DNA of 64,000 nt from Streptomyces sp. NBC_00582 (GTDB lineage: Bacteria; Actinomycetota; Actinomycetes; Streptomycetales; Streptomycetaceae), in NCBI RefSeq assembly GCF_036345155.1, contig NZ_CP107772.1:6696001-6760000 (forward strand), in the 5' to 3' direction. Positions 15,715-23,478 of the stretch are shown piece by piece. The notes under the pieces were generated by a model. That model saw only the letters and a list, made by a program, of their open reading frames with translations. It was not told the origin of the DNA and searched no databases. Both the position numbers and the translations under genes were made by a program. Within the stretch, counting starts at the first letter, position 1. Each line of letters starts with the position of its first letter.

Positions 15715-16494
15715 ATGGCAGACCGCAAGCCCATCGAGTCGTGGCTCACCGACATGGACGGTGTGCTCATCCACGAGGGCGTCCCGATCCCCGGCGCCGA
15801 CGCCTTCCTGAAGAAGCTGCGTGAGTCCGGCAGGCCCTTCCTGGTCCTGACCAACAACTCGATCTACACCCCGCGCGATCTGCACGCCCGTCTCCAGCGC
15901 ATGGGCCTGGACGTGCCCATCGACAACATCTGGACCTCGGCCCTCGCCACCGCCCAGTTCCTGGACGACCAGCGGCCGGGCGGCACGGCGTACGTCATCG
16001 GCGAGGCGGGTCTGACCACCGCCCTGCACGACATCGGCTACATCCTCACCGACCACGAGCCCGACTACGTCGTCCTCGGCGAGACCCGCACCTACTCGTT
16101 CGAGGCGATGACCAAGGCGGTCCGGCTGATCAACGACGGCGCCCGGTTCATCTGCACCAACCCCGACGAGACCGGCCCCTCCACCGAGGGCCCCCTCCCG
16201 GCCACCGGGGCCGTCGCCGCGCTGATCACCAAGGCGACCGGCAAGCAGCCGTACTTCGCGGGCAAGCCCAACCCGCTGATGATGCGCACCGGTCTGAACG
16301 CGATCGGCGCCCACTCCGAGACCAGCGCGATGATCGGCGACCGCATGGACACCGACGTACTGGCCGGAATGGAGGCCGGGATGCAGACCTTCCTGGTGCT
16401 CACCGGACTGACCCGGCCCGAGCAGGTGGAGAACTTCCCGTACCGCCCCTCGAAGGTCGTCGACTCGATCGCGGACCTCGTCGACCGGATCTGA
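15715..16494 (+). CDS. HAD-IIA (NagD-like) phosphatase
   Basis: 259-aa haloacid-dehalogenase phosphatase of subclass IIA. Motif I is DMDGVL (residues 13-18), motif II is VLTNNS, motif III uses the lysine in GKPNPLM, and motif IV is MIGDRMDTDV. NagD-like enzymes dephosphorylate nucleotide monophosphates or sugar phosphates in the cytosol. AGGAGA precedes ATG 15715. It stands alone between two exported-protein genes. The specific substrate cannot be read from sequence. Confidence 0.85.
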   Translation: MADRKPIESWLTDMDGVLIHEGVPIPGADAFLKKLRESGRPFLVLTNNSIYTPRDLHARLQRMGLDVPIDNIWTSALATAQFLDDQRPGGTAYVIGEAGLTTALHDIGYILTDHEPDYVVLGETRTYSFEAMTKAVRLINDGARFICTNPDETGPSTEGPLPATGAVAALITKATGKQPYFAGKPNPLMMRTGLNAIGAHSETSAMIGDRMDTDVLAGMEAGMQTFLVLTGLTRPEQVENFPYRPSKVVDSIADLVDRI

Positions 16495-16536
16495 CCGCAT
16501 CCGACTGAAACGGGCCGGATTGGACCGTAACCGGCC

Positions 16537-16548
16537 GGTTTCGAAACC
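16537..16548. promoter_or_regulatory. perfect palindrome GGTTTCGAAACC
   Basis: A 12-base perfect palindrome about 100 bases before the secreted-protein/sortase operon. A/T-containing palindromes are rare in this DNA, so it is a plausible operator. No regulator is adjacent. Confidence 0.3.
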
Positions 16549-16648
16549 CGATCGGCGTCCCAAGCCACCCGTACGGAGCAGTGAGACCCCGCCAGAGGAT
16601 GCGAAACGGGTCTCGACGGGGGAGTCTCCAGAGAGCTGGAGGTTCACC

Positions 16649-17248
16649 ATGAGTTCACTGAAGGTCACGCTCTGTGCGAGTGTCGCGGCCGCCGCCGCGG
16701 TACTCCTCCCCACGGCCCATGCCCTCGCCGCCGACGGCGGGGGCGCGGGCGGCGTCTCCGTGACGCCCGAGACCCCCACGCCCGGCTCCGAGGTCGTCCT
16801 GAAGGTCACCGGCTGCGGCGGGAAGACGGCCACCGCGGCCTCGGCCGCCTTCGTCACGGACGCCCGGCTCGTCGGCACGGGCACCCTCGTCGGCGAGACC
16901 CGTATCCGCTCCTCGATCACGGCCGGCACCTACGACGTGAGGATCACCTGCGTCGACTTCCAGGTGAAGGGCCGGATCACGATCGTGACGTCGCCGCCGT
17001 CGCACACGCCGTCGCAGCCCTCGGTCCCCGGCGACACCCCCGCCTCGCCGATCGCCCCCGTGCACGCGGGCGGTGGCGGTACCGCGCCGCTCGCCGCCGT
17101 CGACGAGGCCCGCGTCGAGGGCCCCGGAACGGCGCAGACCGTCACCGGTCTGGTGCTGGCGGGCGTGGCCGCGGCCGTCGTGGTGTACCGGGGCGCCCGC
17201 GGTGCCCGGGCCGCCCGGGGCGGCCGCCGGAGCCGCGGGACGGGCTGA
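16649..17248 (+). CDS. secreted membrane-anchored protein paired with class F sortase
   Basis: 199 aa. Signal peptide (residues 1-28, ...HALA), then a beta-sandwich-like domain with two cysteines (TGCGG and ITCVD) that could form a disulfide, a Pro/Ser-rich linker, a C-terminal hydrophobic helix (VTGLVLAGVAAAVVV) and a long Arg-rich tail. There is no LPxTG-like motif. GGAGG upstream supports ATG 16649. It is 3 bases before the sortase gene; such pairs are common in Streptomyces, though the partner's role is unknown. Confidence 0.7.
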   Translation: MSSLKVTLCASVAAAAAVLLPTAHALAADGGGAGGVSVTPETPTPGSEVVLKVTGCGGKTATAASAAFVTDARLVGTGTLVGETRIRSSITAGTYDVRITCVDFQVKGRITIVTSPPSHTPSQPSVPGDTPASPIAPVHAGGGGTAPLAAVDEARVEGPGTAQTVTGLVLAGVAAAVVVYRGARGARAARGGRRSRGTG

Positions 17249-17251
17249 GCC

Positions 17252-17908
17252 ATGTCCGACTCCGAACGCTCCTCCGGCCGGCTGGTCACCGGAGTGGCCT
17301 GGGCGGTCCTGCTGCTCGGGCTGTGGCTGTGGGGACGCGAGGTGACCGACGTACGGCCGGGGGCGTCCGCGCCGACCACGGGTGACGTGGCCGCCGTGGG
17401 CCGCCCGGCGGCAACCGACCTGCCGCCCGCCGCCACGCCGCTCACGGCCGCGCTGCCGCAGCGCATCGACATCCCCGAACTGGGCGTCCAGGCCCCGGTC
17501 GTCGCCCGCGGCCTGGACGCCCGGGGCGGGATCGATCCGCCGCCGTTCGACCAGGCGGGGGTCGTCGGCTGGTACGCGGCCGGCGCGAAACCAGGCGCCA
17601 GGGGCACCGCCCTGATGGTCGGGCACGTCGACACCGAGACCCGCCCCGCCGTCTTCTACAAGCTGAGCACCATGCGGGCGGGCGAGACGATCCGGGTGGT
17701 CCGCGACGACGGCAGGGTCGCCGAGTTCACCGTCGACGGCGTCGAGGTCGTCCAGCGCGCCGACTTCGACGCCCGCGAGGCCTACGGCACCCGGCGGGCG
17801 GACCGCGCCGAACTCCGTCTGATCACCTGCGGCGGCACCTTCGACCGGGTGAGCCGCAGCTATACGGCGAACGTGATCGTGTCGGCGTATCTGACGGGCC
17901 GCACCTGA
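17252..17908 (+). CDS. class F sortase
   Basis: 218-aa sortase with an N-terminal membrane anchor (residues 11-28) and a short extracytoplasmic linker. The catalytic triad is visible: His125 in LMVGHVD, Cys193 in LITCGG and an arginine in VSRSYTANV near residue 200. Class F sortases are actinobacterial transpeptidases acting on the outer face of the membrane; few substrates are known. Co-transcription with the secreted protein just upstream, which lacks a sorting motif, is notable. Confidence 0.85.
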   Translation: MSDSERSSGRLVTGVAWAVLLLGLWLWGREVTDVRPGASAPTTGDVAAVGRPAATDLPPAATPLTAALPQRIDIPELGVQAPVVARGLDARGGIDPPPFDQAGVVGWYAAGAKPGARGTALMVGHVDTETRPAVFYKLSTMRAGETIRVVRDDGRVAEFTVDGVEVVQRADFDAREAYGTRRADRAELRLITCGGTFDRVSRSYTANVIVSAYLTGRT

Positions 17909-17937
17909 CCACGAGGCCCACACGAGGGGGGATCGGG

Positions 17938-18951
17938 ATGTACGGCTGGAGGGCTGCCGCCGCTCTGCTCGGAGCGGCGCTGCTGCTCACGGGATGCAGC
18001 CCGGGCGACGACGGCGACGCCTTCTCCGGGACCGGGGTGACCACGGCCGAACCGCCCCACCCCGGTCAGGAACCCATGCCCCCCGCCGACCCCTTCTGGG
18101 TCGACCCCGACACGTCCGCGGCCCGTCGGCTCGCCGCGTACGAGAGGGCGGGCGGCGCGGCCGAGGCGGCGGCGATCCGCGCGATCGCCGAGCAGCCGAC
18201 CGGGCACTGGCTCGGCGGGGAGGACCCGGAGGGGTCGGCCCGCGCCGTCACCGAGGCCGCCGAGCGGGCGGGCCGCGTCCCGCTCCTCGTCCTCTACAAC
18301 ATCCCGCACCGCGACTGCGGCCAGTACTCCCGGGGCGGCGCGGCCGACGGCGCCGCCTACCGCGCCTGGATCGCCGCGGTGGCCCGGGGCGTCGCCGACC
18401 GCCCGGCGCTCGTCGTCCTGGAACCCGACGCCCTCCTCCACCTCGTCGACGGCTGCACCCCGGCCGCCCTGCGCGAGGAGCGCCTCGGCCTGCTGGCGGA
18501 CGCGGTCACCACCCTCACCTCCCTGCGGAACACCACGGTCTACCTGGACGCGGGCAACGCGGGCCGGGGCCGGACCGACGAGATCGACCGGGCCCTGCTG
18601 CGGGCGGGCGTGGCCCGTGCCGACGGCTTCGCGGTGAACGTCTCCAACTTCTACTCCACCGAGGACTCCCTGGCGTACGGCAAGCGGCTCTCCGCCCAGG
18701 TCGGCGGCAAGCACTTCGTCATCGACACCAGCCGCAACGGCAACGGCCCCTACCGCGAGGGCGACCCGGCGGAACGCTGGTGCAACCCCCCGGGCCGCGC
18801 CCTGGGGGCCACTCCGACGACCCGCACGGCCGACCCCCTCGTGGACGCCTACCTGTGGGTGAAGCACCCGGGCGAGTCGGACGGCGAGTGCAGGGGAGGC
18901 CCGAAGGCGGGGGAGTGGTGGACGGCGTACGCGCTGGATCTGACCCGCTGA
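17938..18951 (+). CDS. lipoprotein GH6 endoglucanase/cellobiohydrolase
   Basis: 337-aa glycoside hydrolase family 6 enzyme. A lipobox LLTGC (Cys19) replaces the usual secretion signal, so it should be tethered to the membrane. GH6 signatures are YNIPHRDCGQYS near residue 120 (acidic network and first disulfide Cys), VLEPDAL near 160 (catalytic acid region), VNVSNFYS, and VIDTSRNGNGP, with WCNPPGR late. No cellulose-binding module is present. It hydrolyses beta-1,4-glucan by inversion. The cellobiose produced would feed the ceb operon elsewhere in the window. Confidence 0.85.
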   Translation: MYGWRAAAALLGAALLLTGCSPGDDGDAFSGTGVTTAEPPHPGQEPMPPADPFWVDPDTSAARRLAAYERAGGAAEAAAIRAIAEQPTGHWLGGEDPEGSARAVTEAAERAGRVPLLVLYNIPHRDCGQYSRGGAADGAAYRAWIAAVARGVADRPALVVLEPDALLHLVDGCTPAALREERLGLLADAVTTLTSLRNTTVYLDAGNAGRGRTDEIDRALLRAGVARADGFAVNVSNFYSTEDSLAYGKRLSAQVGGKHFVIDTSRNGNGPYREGDPAERWCNPPGRALGATPTTRTADPLVDAYLWVKHPGESDGECRGGPKAGEWWTAYALDLTR

Positions 18952-18972
18952 TCAAGGGCACCGGCGGGCAAC

Positions 18973-19003
18973 GCGAAAGGCCCCCCGCTTTCGCGAGGGG
19001 CCT
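18973..19003. terminator. terminator for tRNA-Lys copy 1 and the GH6 gene
   Basis: Two mutually exclusive pairings are possible: GCGAAAG (18973-18979)/CTTTCGC (18988-18994), and AGGCCCC (18978-18984)/GGGGCCT (18997-19003). It sits between the convergent GH6 and tRNA genes. Confidence 0.65.
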
Positions 19004-19013
19004 CTGCCGTCTG

Positions 19014-19087
19014 TGCGCCGCCAGGGACTCGAACCCCGGACCCGCTGATTAAGAGTCAGCTGCTCTAACCAACTGAGCTAGCGGCGC
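19014..19087 (-). tRNA. tRNA-Lys (CTT), copy 1
   Basis: A 74-base cloverleaf on the minus strand. The acceptor GCGCCGC/GCGGCGC has discriminator A, the D-arm is AGCTCAGTTGGTTAGAGC, the anticodon loop ACTCTTAAT gives CTT, and the T-arm is GGGTTCGAGTCCC. CCA is not encoded. It is identical to the copies at 25090 and 35924. The -10 TAGAGT is at 19107-19102 upstream. Confidence 0.97.
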
Positions 19088-19101
19088 CTGCTGACGTCGT
19101 A

Positions 19102-19134
19102 ACTCTACAGGACGCCGGGGTGTGCCTCCGACCA
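19102..19134 (-). promoter_or_regulatory. promoter of tRNA-Lys copy 1
   Basis: On the minus strand, TGGTCGGAGGCAC (19134-19122) is followed 14 bases later by TAGAGT (19107-19102). The same upstream block TGGTCGGAAGCAC at the same spacing precedes the copy at 25090, which supports a conserved promoter. Confidence 0.55.
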
Positions 19135-19271
19135 CCCGCTCGGGGGGTCCCCCCTTCCGGGCGCCGGTGTACATCATTCGGACCGTCAGCATGCGAGCAG
19201 GGACGACAGTTGAGAAACTGGCGAACGTGCACAGCCGCGGACATTTCCATCTGGAGTGTGAGGGGAATCGC

Positions 19272-20630
19272 ATGGAGACTCCGGTATTCGAGGAATTCGA
19301 TCCCGCGAGTGACTGCGACTGCCCCGGATGCGCGCACTGGCGGCGGGTGAATCCGTATTCCCCCGCGTGGGGGTCCTCCCCATTCGCCGGTCACCCGGCC
19401 GCCCGGCGGACCCTGGTCGTCGCCACGGCGGCGGCCGCGACGCTCGGCGCCGGTCATGCCGTATCCGCCCTCGCCGCCCCGCAGGCCTCCGGCCGGCCGG
19501 GTGTTCCCGCAGGTGACGAGCCCGACACCCCGCAGGGCGGCAAGGCTCCGCTGCACGGTCCGGGCGGGCGGCCCGCAGCGCCGGAGGCCACCGTGCGGAC
19601 CCCGGCGACGACCCGTGCGGAGATCATCCGGCGGGCCAGGGAATGGGTCGCGGCCCAGGTGCCGTACAGCATGAGCGCCTACTGGTCCGACGGTTACCGG
19701 CAGGACTGCTCGGGCTTCGTCTCGATGGCCTGGCATCTGCCCGGAAACGAGTGGACGGGCACCCTCGGTCAGTACGGGACGCGTATTTCCAAGGAGGAAC
19801 TCCAGCCCGGCGACATTCTTCTCTTCCATAATCCGGCCGACCCCGAGAAAGGCTCGCACGTCGTCATTTTCGGCGGCTGGACGGACTACACCCGCACCTC
19901 CTACGTGGCCTATGAGCAGACCCGTCCGACGGCCCGCCGCCAGGCCACGCCGTACGCCTACTGGAGCCATTCGGACGGCTATGTCCCCTACCGCTACAAG
20001 TACCTCGTGGCGGGCTCCGGGACGGGCGCTTCCGGGCAGGAGCCGGCGGCCGTGGCGGGCAGGAGCGACCCCCCGGGCGCACCGGCCACCGCCTACCCCG
20101 GCGCGTCGTTCTTCGGGCCGGGGGCCGACAACCCGTACGTCACCGAGCTGGGCCGGCTCCTGGTGGCGCGCGGCGGTGTCCGCTTCTACGGGTCGGGGCC
20201 CGGCCCCCGCTGGTCGGAGGCCGATCGCCGGGCCACCCGGGCCTTCCAGGAGGCCCAGGGCTGGCGCGGCGCCGCGGCGGACGGGATGCCCGGTCCGCTG
20301 ACCTGGCAGCTGCTGGTCACGGGGCAGGGCCGGGAGATCCCGCCCGCCGCACCGCCCCCCACCACCGGTGCGGCGAGTCCGCCCGCCCCCGCCCCGGCCT
20401 TCCCGGGCCGGGGCGTGTTCCGCCCCGGCGCGCACAACGCCGACATCACCCGGCTGGGGAGGCAACTCGTGCGGAAAGGGTTCGGCAAGTACTACGCCCA
20501 GGGGCCGGGACCGAGCTGGGGCGAGGCGGACCGGCGCGCCGTCGAGGCCTTCCAGCGCGCTCAGGGCTGGCGCGGCGGCGCGGCGGACGGCTACCCGGGC
20601 CCGGAGACCTGGCGGCGGCTGTTCGCCTAG
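19272..20630 (+). CDS. secreted NlpC/P60-like hydrolase with two peptidoglycan-binding domains
   Basis: 452 aa from ATG 19272 (GAGGGG 6 bases upstream). An unusual N-terminus (METPVFEEFD...DCDCPGCAHWRR) precedes a late Tat-like signal, RRTLVVATAAAATLGAGHA. The NlpC/P60 domain follows with Cys146 in DCSGFVS and His196 in GSHVVIFGG. Two copies of a peptidoglycan-binding module of about 70 residues are at the C-terminus (FFGPGADNPYVTELGRLL..., VFRPGAHNADITRLGRQL...), each ending GWRG.AADG.PGP.TW. It probably cleaves peptide cross-links in the cell wall. Confidence 0.8.
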   Translation: METPVFEEFDPASDCDCPGCAHWRRVNPYSPAWGSSPFAGHPAARRTLVVATAAAATLGAGHAVSALAAPQASGRPGVPAGDEPDTPQGGKAPLHGPGGRPAAPEATVRTPATTRAEIIRRAREWVAAQVPYSMSAYWSDGYRQDCSGFVSMAWHLPGNEWTGTLGQYGTRISKEELQPGDILLFHNPADPEKGSHVVIFGGWTDYTRTSYVAYEQTRPTARRQATPYAYWSHSDGYVPYRYKYLVAGSGTGASGQEPAAVAGRSDPPGAPATAYPGASFFGPGADNPYVTELGRLLVARGGVRFYGSGPGPRWSEADRRATRAFQEAQGWRGAAADGMPGPLTWQLLVTGQGREIPPAAPPPTTGAASPPAPAPAFPGRGVFRPGAHNADITRLGRQLVRKGFGKYYAQGPGPSWGEADRRAVEAFQRAQGWRGGAADGYPGPETWRRLFA

Positions 20631-20773
20631 GCGGCCACGGGCGGCCGCGGGGGGCGCGGAGGTTCGTAGGGGCGGCGACGCGCAGGCGTTCGCATGGGTC
20701 GGCCCGTTCGGTCACTCGTGGGCCCGGCCACTCACTGTCATGGCGTATCTGGCGCGGAGGCTGGAGGCACGCA

Positions 20774-22078
20774 ATGCACACGACCACTTCTCACACACCC
20801 GAACCGGGCACCCCCTCGGACCCGGGCACCGCGGCGGACGTGACCGCCGAGGAGCCGGGCGGGCTCGCACCGGCCGAGGCCGCCCTGTCCGCCCCCACTC
20901 CTCACCCGGCCCCGTCCGCCCCCACTCCTCAGCCGCCCCCGTCCGCCCCCTCTCCCCAGTCGGCACGGACGCCCGGCGAGCCACCCGCCCGGGGGGACCT
21001 GGGCGAGGCCGTGCCGGGGCGGACCGGGCGGCTGATCCACAACGAGGCGACCACCGAGATCCCGGTCCATCTGCTGTTCCGGGACGAGGCCGGGCCGCGG
21101 TCGGTGGCGGTGGGGCCCGCCGTGGTGGGGAGCCGGAGCGCGGAGCCGCCGAGGCTGCGGCGACCGGTGCCGGCGAAGGCCCGGCCGGTGGCCGAGGTCG
21201 ACCCGGCCCTGGTGGAGCGGTCCGCGCGGGTGCTGCCCGGGGCGGCCGGAGTGCTCGCCGGGCTCTGCGGAGCGGCCGGGTGCGTGGCCGCCTCCTGGTG
21301 GGCGGGCGTGCTGCCGCCGCCGGTGGAGGAGGCGCTGCGGCTGCCCGCGTGGGCGGGGGCCGGGCTCGGTCCCGCGCAGTGGGCGGCGTACGCGGGGGCC
21401 GGGGCCCTCGGACTGTTCGGGTTCGGGGGGCTGGCCCGGGGAAGGACGGGGCGGGCCTGGGTGCTCGGCCTGTTCGGCCGGTACCGGGGCACGGTCCGCC
21501 GCACCGGTCTCCTCTGGGTCAACCCGCTCCTGCTGCGCCGTCAGGTCGACGTACGGCTGCGGCACTGGCGCAGTGAGCCGATGGCGGCGGCCGACGGCAG
21601 CGGGGTCGCGCTGCGGGTGGTGGTCCTCGTGGTGTGGCGGGTGCGGGACACCGCGCGGGCCACGCTGGGCGTCGAGGACCACGAGACGTATCTGCGGGAG
21701 TGCGTCGAGGCGGCCCTGGCGCGGATCCCGGTGGAGCCGCCGGGCGCGGGCCGGGGGTCGGTCGAGGCGGCGGGGGAGGCGCTGACCCGGCGGGTCGCGC
21801 GGGACGCGGGCGCGATCGGCGTGGAGGTGTTCTCGGTGCAGCCGCTGCGCATCGAGTACGCCCCGGAGGTCGCGGCCGCGATGCACCGGCGCCGGATCGC
21901 CGCGCTCGACGCCCAGCACCGGGCGACCGTGCTGACGTCGGTGGTGGACTCGGTGGAGGACACGGTGACCCGGCTGACCATGCGGGGCCTGGTGGAACTC
22001 GACGACTACGAGCGCAAGGCGCTGGTGAAGGACCTGACGGTGGCGTTCGCCGCGGGGCGCGGGGAACAGGCCCCGTGA
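20774..22078 (+). CDS. SPFH/band-7 domain membrane protein
   Basis: 434 aa. The N-terminal 90 residues are disordered and contain a threefold SAPTPxPxP repeat (20889-20965). Two transmembrane segments follow (residues about 155-220), then a prohibitin/stomatin-like SPFH domain (TGLLWVNPLLLRRQVDVRL...ALRVVVLVVWRVRDT...GVEVFSVQPLRIEYAPEVAAAMHRR). SPFH proteins form membrane rings and microdomains. GGAGG precedes ATG 20774. It is not clearly operonic with its neighbours. Confidence 0.8.
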   Translation: MHTTTSHTPEPGTPSDPGTAADVTAEEPGGLAPAEAALSAPTPHPAPSAPTPQPPPSAPSPQSARTPGEPPARGDLGEAVPGRTGRLIHNEATTEIPVHLLFRDEAGPRSVAVGPAVVGSRSAEPPRLRRPVPAKARPVAEVDPALVERSARVLPGAAGVLAGLCGAAGCVAASWWAGVLPPPVEEALRLPAWAGAGLGPAQWAAYAGAGALGLFGFGGLARGRTGRAWVLGLFGRYRGTVRRTGLLWVNPLLLRRQVDVRLRHWRSEPMAAADGSGVALRVVVLVVWRVRDTARATLGVEDHETYLRECVEAALARIPVEPPGAGRGSVEAAGEALTRRVARDAGAIGVEVFSVQPLRIEYAPEVAAAMHRRRIAALDAQHRATVLTSVVDSVEDTVTRLTMRGLVELDDYERKALVKDLTVAFAAGRGEQAP

Positions 22079-22132
22079 TTGGTCTGGACATGTTCATGAA
22101 ACGGCCATAATCTCGAACTTGGTCTAGACCTG
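22079..22132 (+). promoter_or_regulatory. chitin-type promoter with DasR-like site
   Basis: TTGGTCTAGACCTG (22119-22132) closely matches the DasR element core TGGTCTAGACCA. A related TTGGTCTGGACATG lies at 22079-22092. A -10-like CATAAT is at 22106-22111 between them. Paired repeats of this kind precede many Streptomyces chitinase genes, so induction by chitin and GlcNAc control are likely. Confidence 0.65.
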
Positions 22133-22178
22133 CACGGCTCGGCTCAGTGAACTCCCCACGTTCTCCAGGAGCGGCAGC

Positions 22179-22784
22179 ATGCGCAAACAGACCAAGCTGT
22201 ACGCCGCCGTGGTCGGACTCGCCACCACCGGAGCCCTGGTGCTCTCGTCCGGCGGCGCGAGTGGCCACGGCTACACCGATCTGCCCGTCAGCCGGCAGAA
22301 GCTCTGTCAGAACGGCACGGTCACGGACTGCGGTGACATCCAGTGGGAGCCGCAGAGCGTCGAAGGTCCGAAGGGCTTCCCGGGCTCAGGGGCGGCCGAC
22401 GGATCGATCTGCTCCGCGAACAACACCCGCTTCGCCCAGCTCGACGGCCCGAGGACCCCCTCGGGCGGGGCGTGGCCGACCACCAGGGTGACCGGCGGTC
22501 GGAGCTACACCTTCCGCTGGCAGTTCACCGCGATGCACGCCACCACCGACTTCAAGTACTACGTCACCAGACAGGGCTGGAACCAGAACCACAACCTGGC
22601 CCGCTCCGACCTCACCCTCACCCCCTTCCTCACCGTCCCCTACGGCGGTCAACGCCCGCCCGCCACCCTCTCGCACAGCGGCACGCTCCCGTCGGGCCTC
22701 ACCGGACACCATGTGATCCTCGCCGTCTGGACGATCGCCGACACCGGCAACGCCTTCTACGCCTGCTCCGACGTCACCTTCTGA
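22179..22784 (+). CDS. AA10 lytic polysaccharide monooxygenase (chitin-binding protein)
   Basis: 201-aa secreted LPMO. The signal peptide (residues 1-29) would be cut before His30 in HGYTDLPVSR, exposing the N-terminal histidine of the copper brace. The second brace histidine fits AMHATTDFKYYVTRQGW. A C-terminal aromatic in NAFYACSDV and paired cysteines are typical. It oxidatively cleaves crystalline chitin and acts with the GH18 chitinase at 51497. From memory it corresponds to the small Chb3-like proteins of S. coelicolor. It has no extra binding module. Confidence 0.9.
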   Translation: MRKQTKLYAAVVGLATTGALVLSSGGASGHGYTDLPVSRQKLCQNGTVTDCGDIQWEPQSVEGPKGFPGSGAADGSICSANNTRFAQLDGPRTPSGGAWPTTRVTGGRSYTFRWQFTAMHATTDFKYYVTRQGWNQNHNLARSDLTLTPFLTVPYGGQRPPATLSHSGTLPSGLTGHHVILAVWTIADTGNAFYACSDVTF

Positions 22785-22797
22785 GCGACCGTCGGCA

Positions 22798-22839
22798 GGA
22801 CCCGGGCCCGTGTGCGCCCTCACCGGCGCACGCGGGTCC
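22798..22839 (+). terminator. terminator after the LPMO gene
   Basis: GGACCCG (22798-22804)/CGGGTCC (22833-22839) enclose GTGCGCC (22812-22818)/GGCGCAC (22825-22831), forming a two-part stem 14 bases after the stop codon. Confidence 0.7.
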
Positions 22840-22959
22840 CGGCAGGGGCTTCGCACCCCCGAGTTCTGAGCTTCTCTTGAGTCAACCCCGCCCCGCGCAC
22901 GGGTACGTTCCCTGCACACCGGCCGCGCAGGACGGTGACCGGAGTTCGGGGGGCTCTCT

Positions 22960-23427
22960 GTGGACGTCTTCTTCCTGATCGTCCCGTCGATCATGATCGC
23001 GGGCATCCTCTTCGCCATGTACACCGTGATCAGCCGCTCGCGCCGGGCCACCCGGGCCTGGGGCAGCGGGCTGACGGCCGAGGCGCGCTGTCTGCGGACG
23101 TACACCACGACCAGGACCGGCGGCGGTGAGCACCGCCGGGTGACGACAGTCCTGCACCACGTCTACGAGTTCACCACCCGCGAGGGCCGGGCGGTCCGGT
23201 TCGAGGAGGAGAACGGGCCGGGGACGACCCTCGAAGGGGACATCGTCACCGTCTTCTACCCGGCCGACCGCCCCGAGCAGGCCACGGCCCACCCTCCGGC
23301 GCACGGACGGCTCTTCGCGGAGTCCGGCTGTCTGCTGGTCTTCCTCGGGGTGGCGCTCGCGTTCTGCGTCGCCTTCATGATCGGCGCCCAGACGGAGGCC
23401 TCCGGCTGGAGCGACGTCGCGCCGTGA
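22960..23427 (+). CDS. DUF3592-like membrane protein
   Basis: 155 aa from GTG 22960. There is a transmembrane helix at each end (residues 3-24 and 128-148), enclosing a small extracytoplasmic beta domain (TAEARCLRTYTTTR...HHVYEFTTREGRAVRFEEENGPG...EGDIVTVFYPADRPEQA). This is the layout of DUF3592 proteins. Function unknown. It has its own gap on both sides and is not clearly in an operon. Confidence 0.7.
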   Translation: MDVFFLIVPSIMIAGILFAMYTVISRSRRATRAWGSGLTAEARCLRTYTTTRTGGGEHRRVTTVLHHVYEFTTREGRAVRFEEENGPGTTLEGDIVTVFYPADRPEQATAHPPAHGRLFAESGCLLVFLGVALAFCVAFMIGAQTEASGWSDVAP

Positions 23428-23448
23428 CCCCCCTTCGGCCATAGTCAT

Positions 23449-23463
23449 CTGACGCTACGTCAG
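23449..23463. promoter_or_regulatory. inverted repeat before the acyl-CoA ligase
   Basis: CTGACG-CTA-CGTCAG, a perfect 6-bp inverted repeat with a 3-base spacer, 15 bases before ATG 23479. TGACG...CGTCA sites of this kind are bound by TetR-type repressors of fatty-acid genes in actinobacteria. It overlaps the region where the ribosome site should be; no good Shine-Dalgarno is visible. Confidence 0.45.
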
Positions 23464-23478
23464 CTACCGTGCGCCTCC

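Noticed and set aside
13617..15857. 746-codon minus-strand frame
   Set aside because: Antisense to the ROK and surface-protein genes, compositionally biased, with no motif.
17994..19052. Frame ending in the AARDSNPGPAD peptide
   Set aside because: This tail is the antisense translation of tRNA-Lys and the frame is a shadow of the GH6 gene.
19014..19087. Integrated element bounded by tRNA-Lys copies
   Set aside because: No integrase, excisionase or att-like direct repeat other than the tRNAs themselves was found between the copies.
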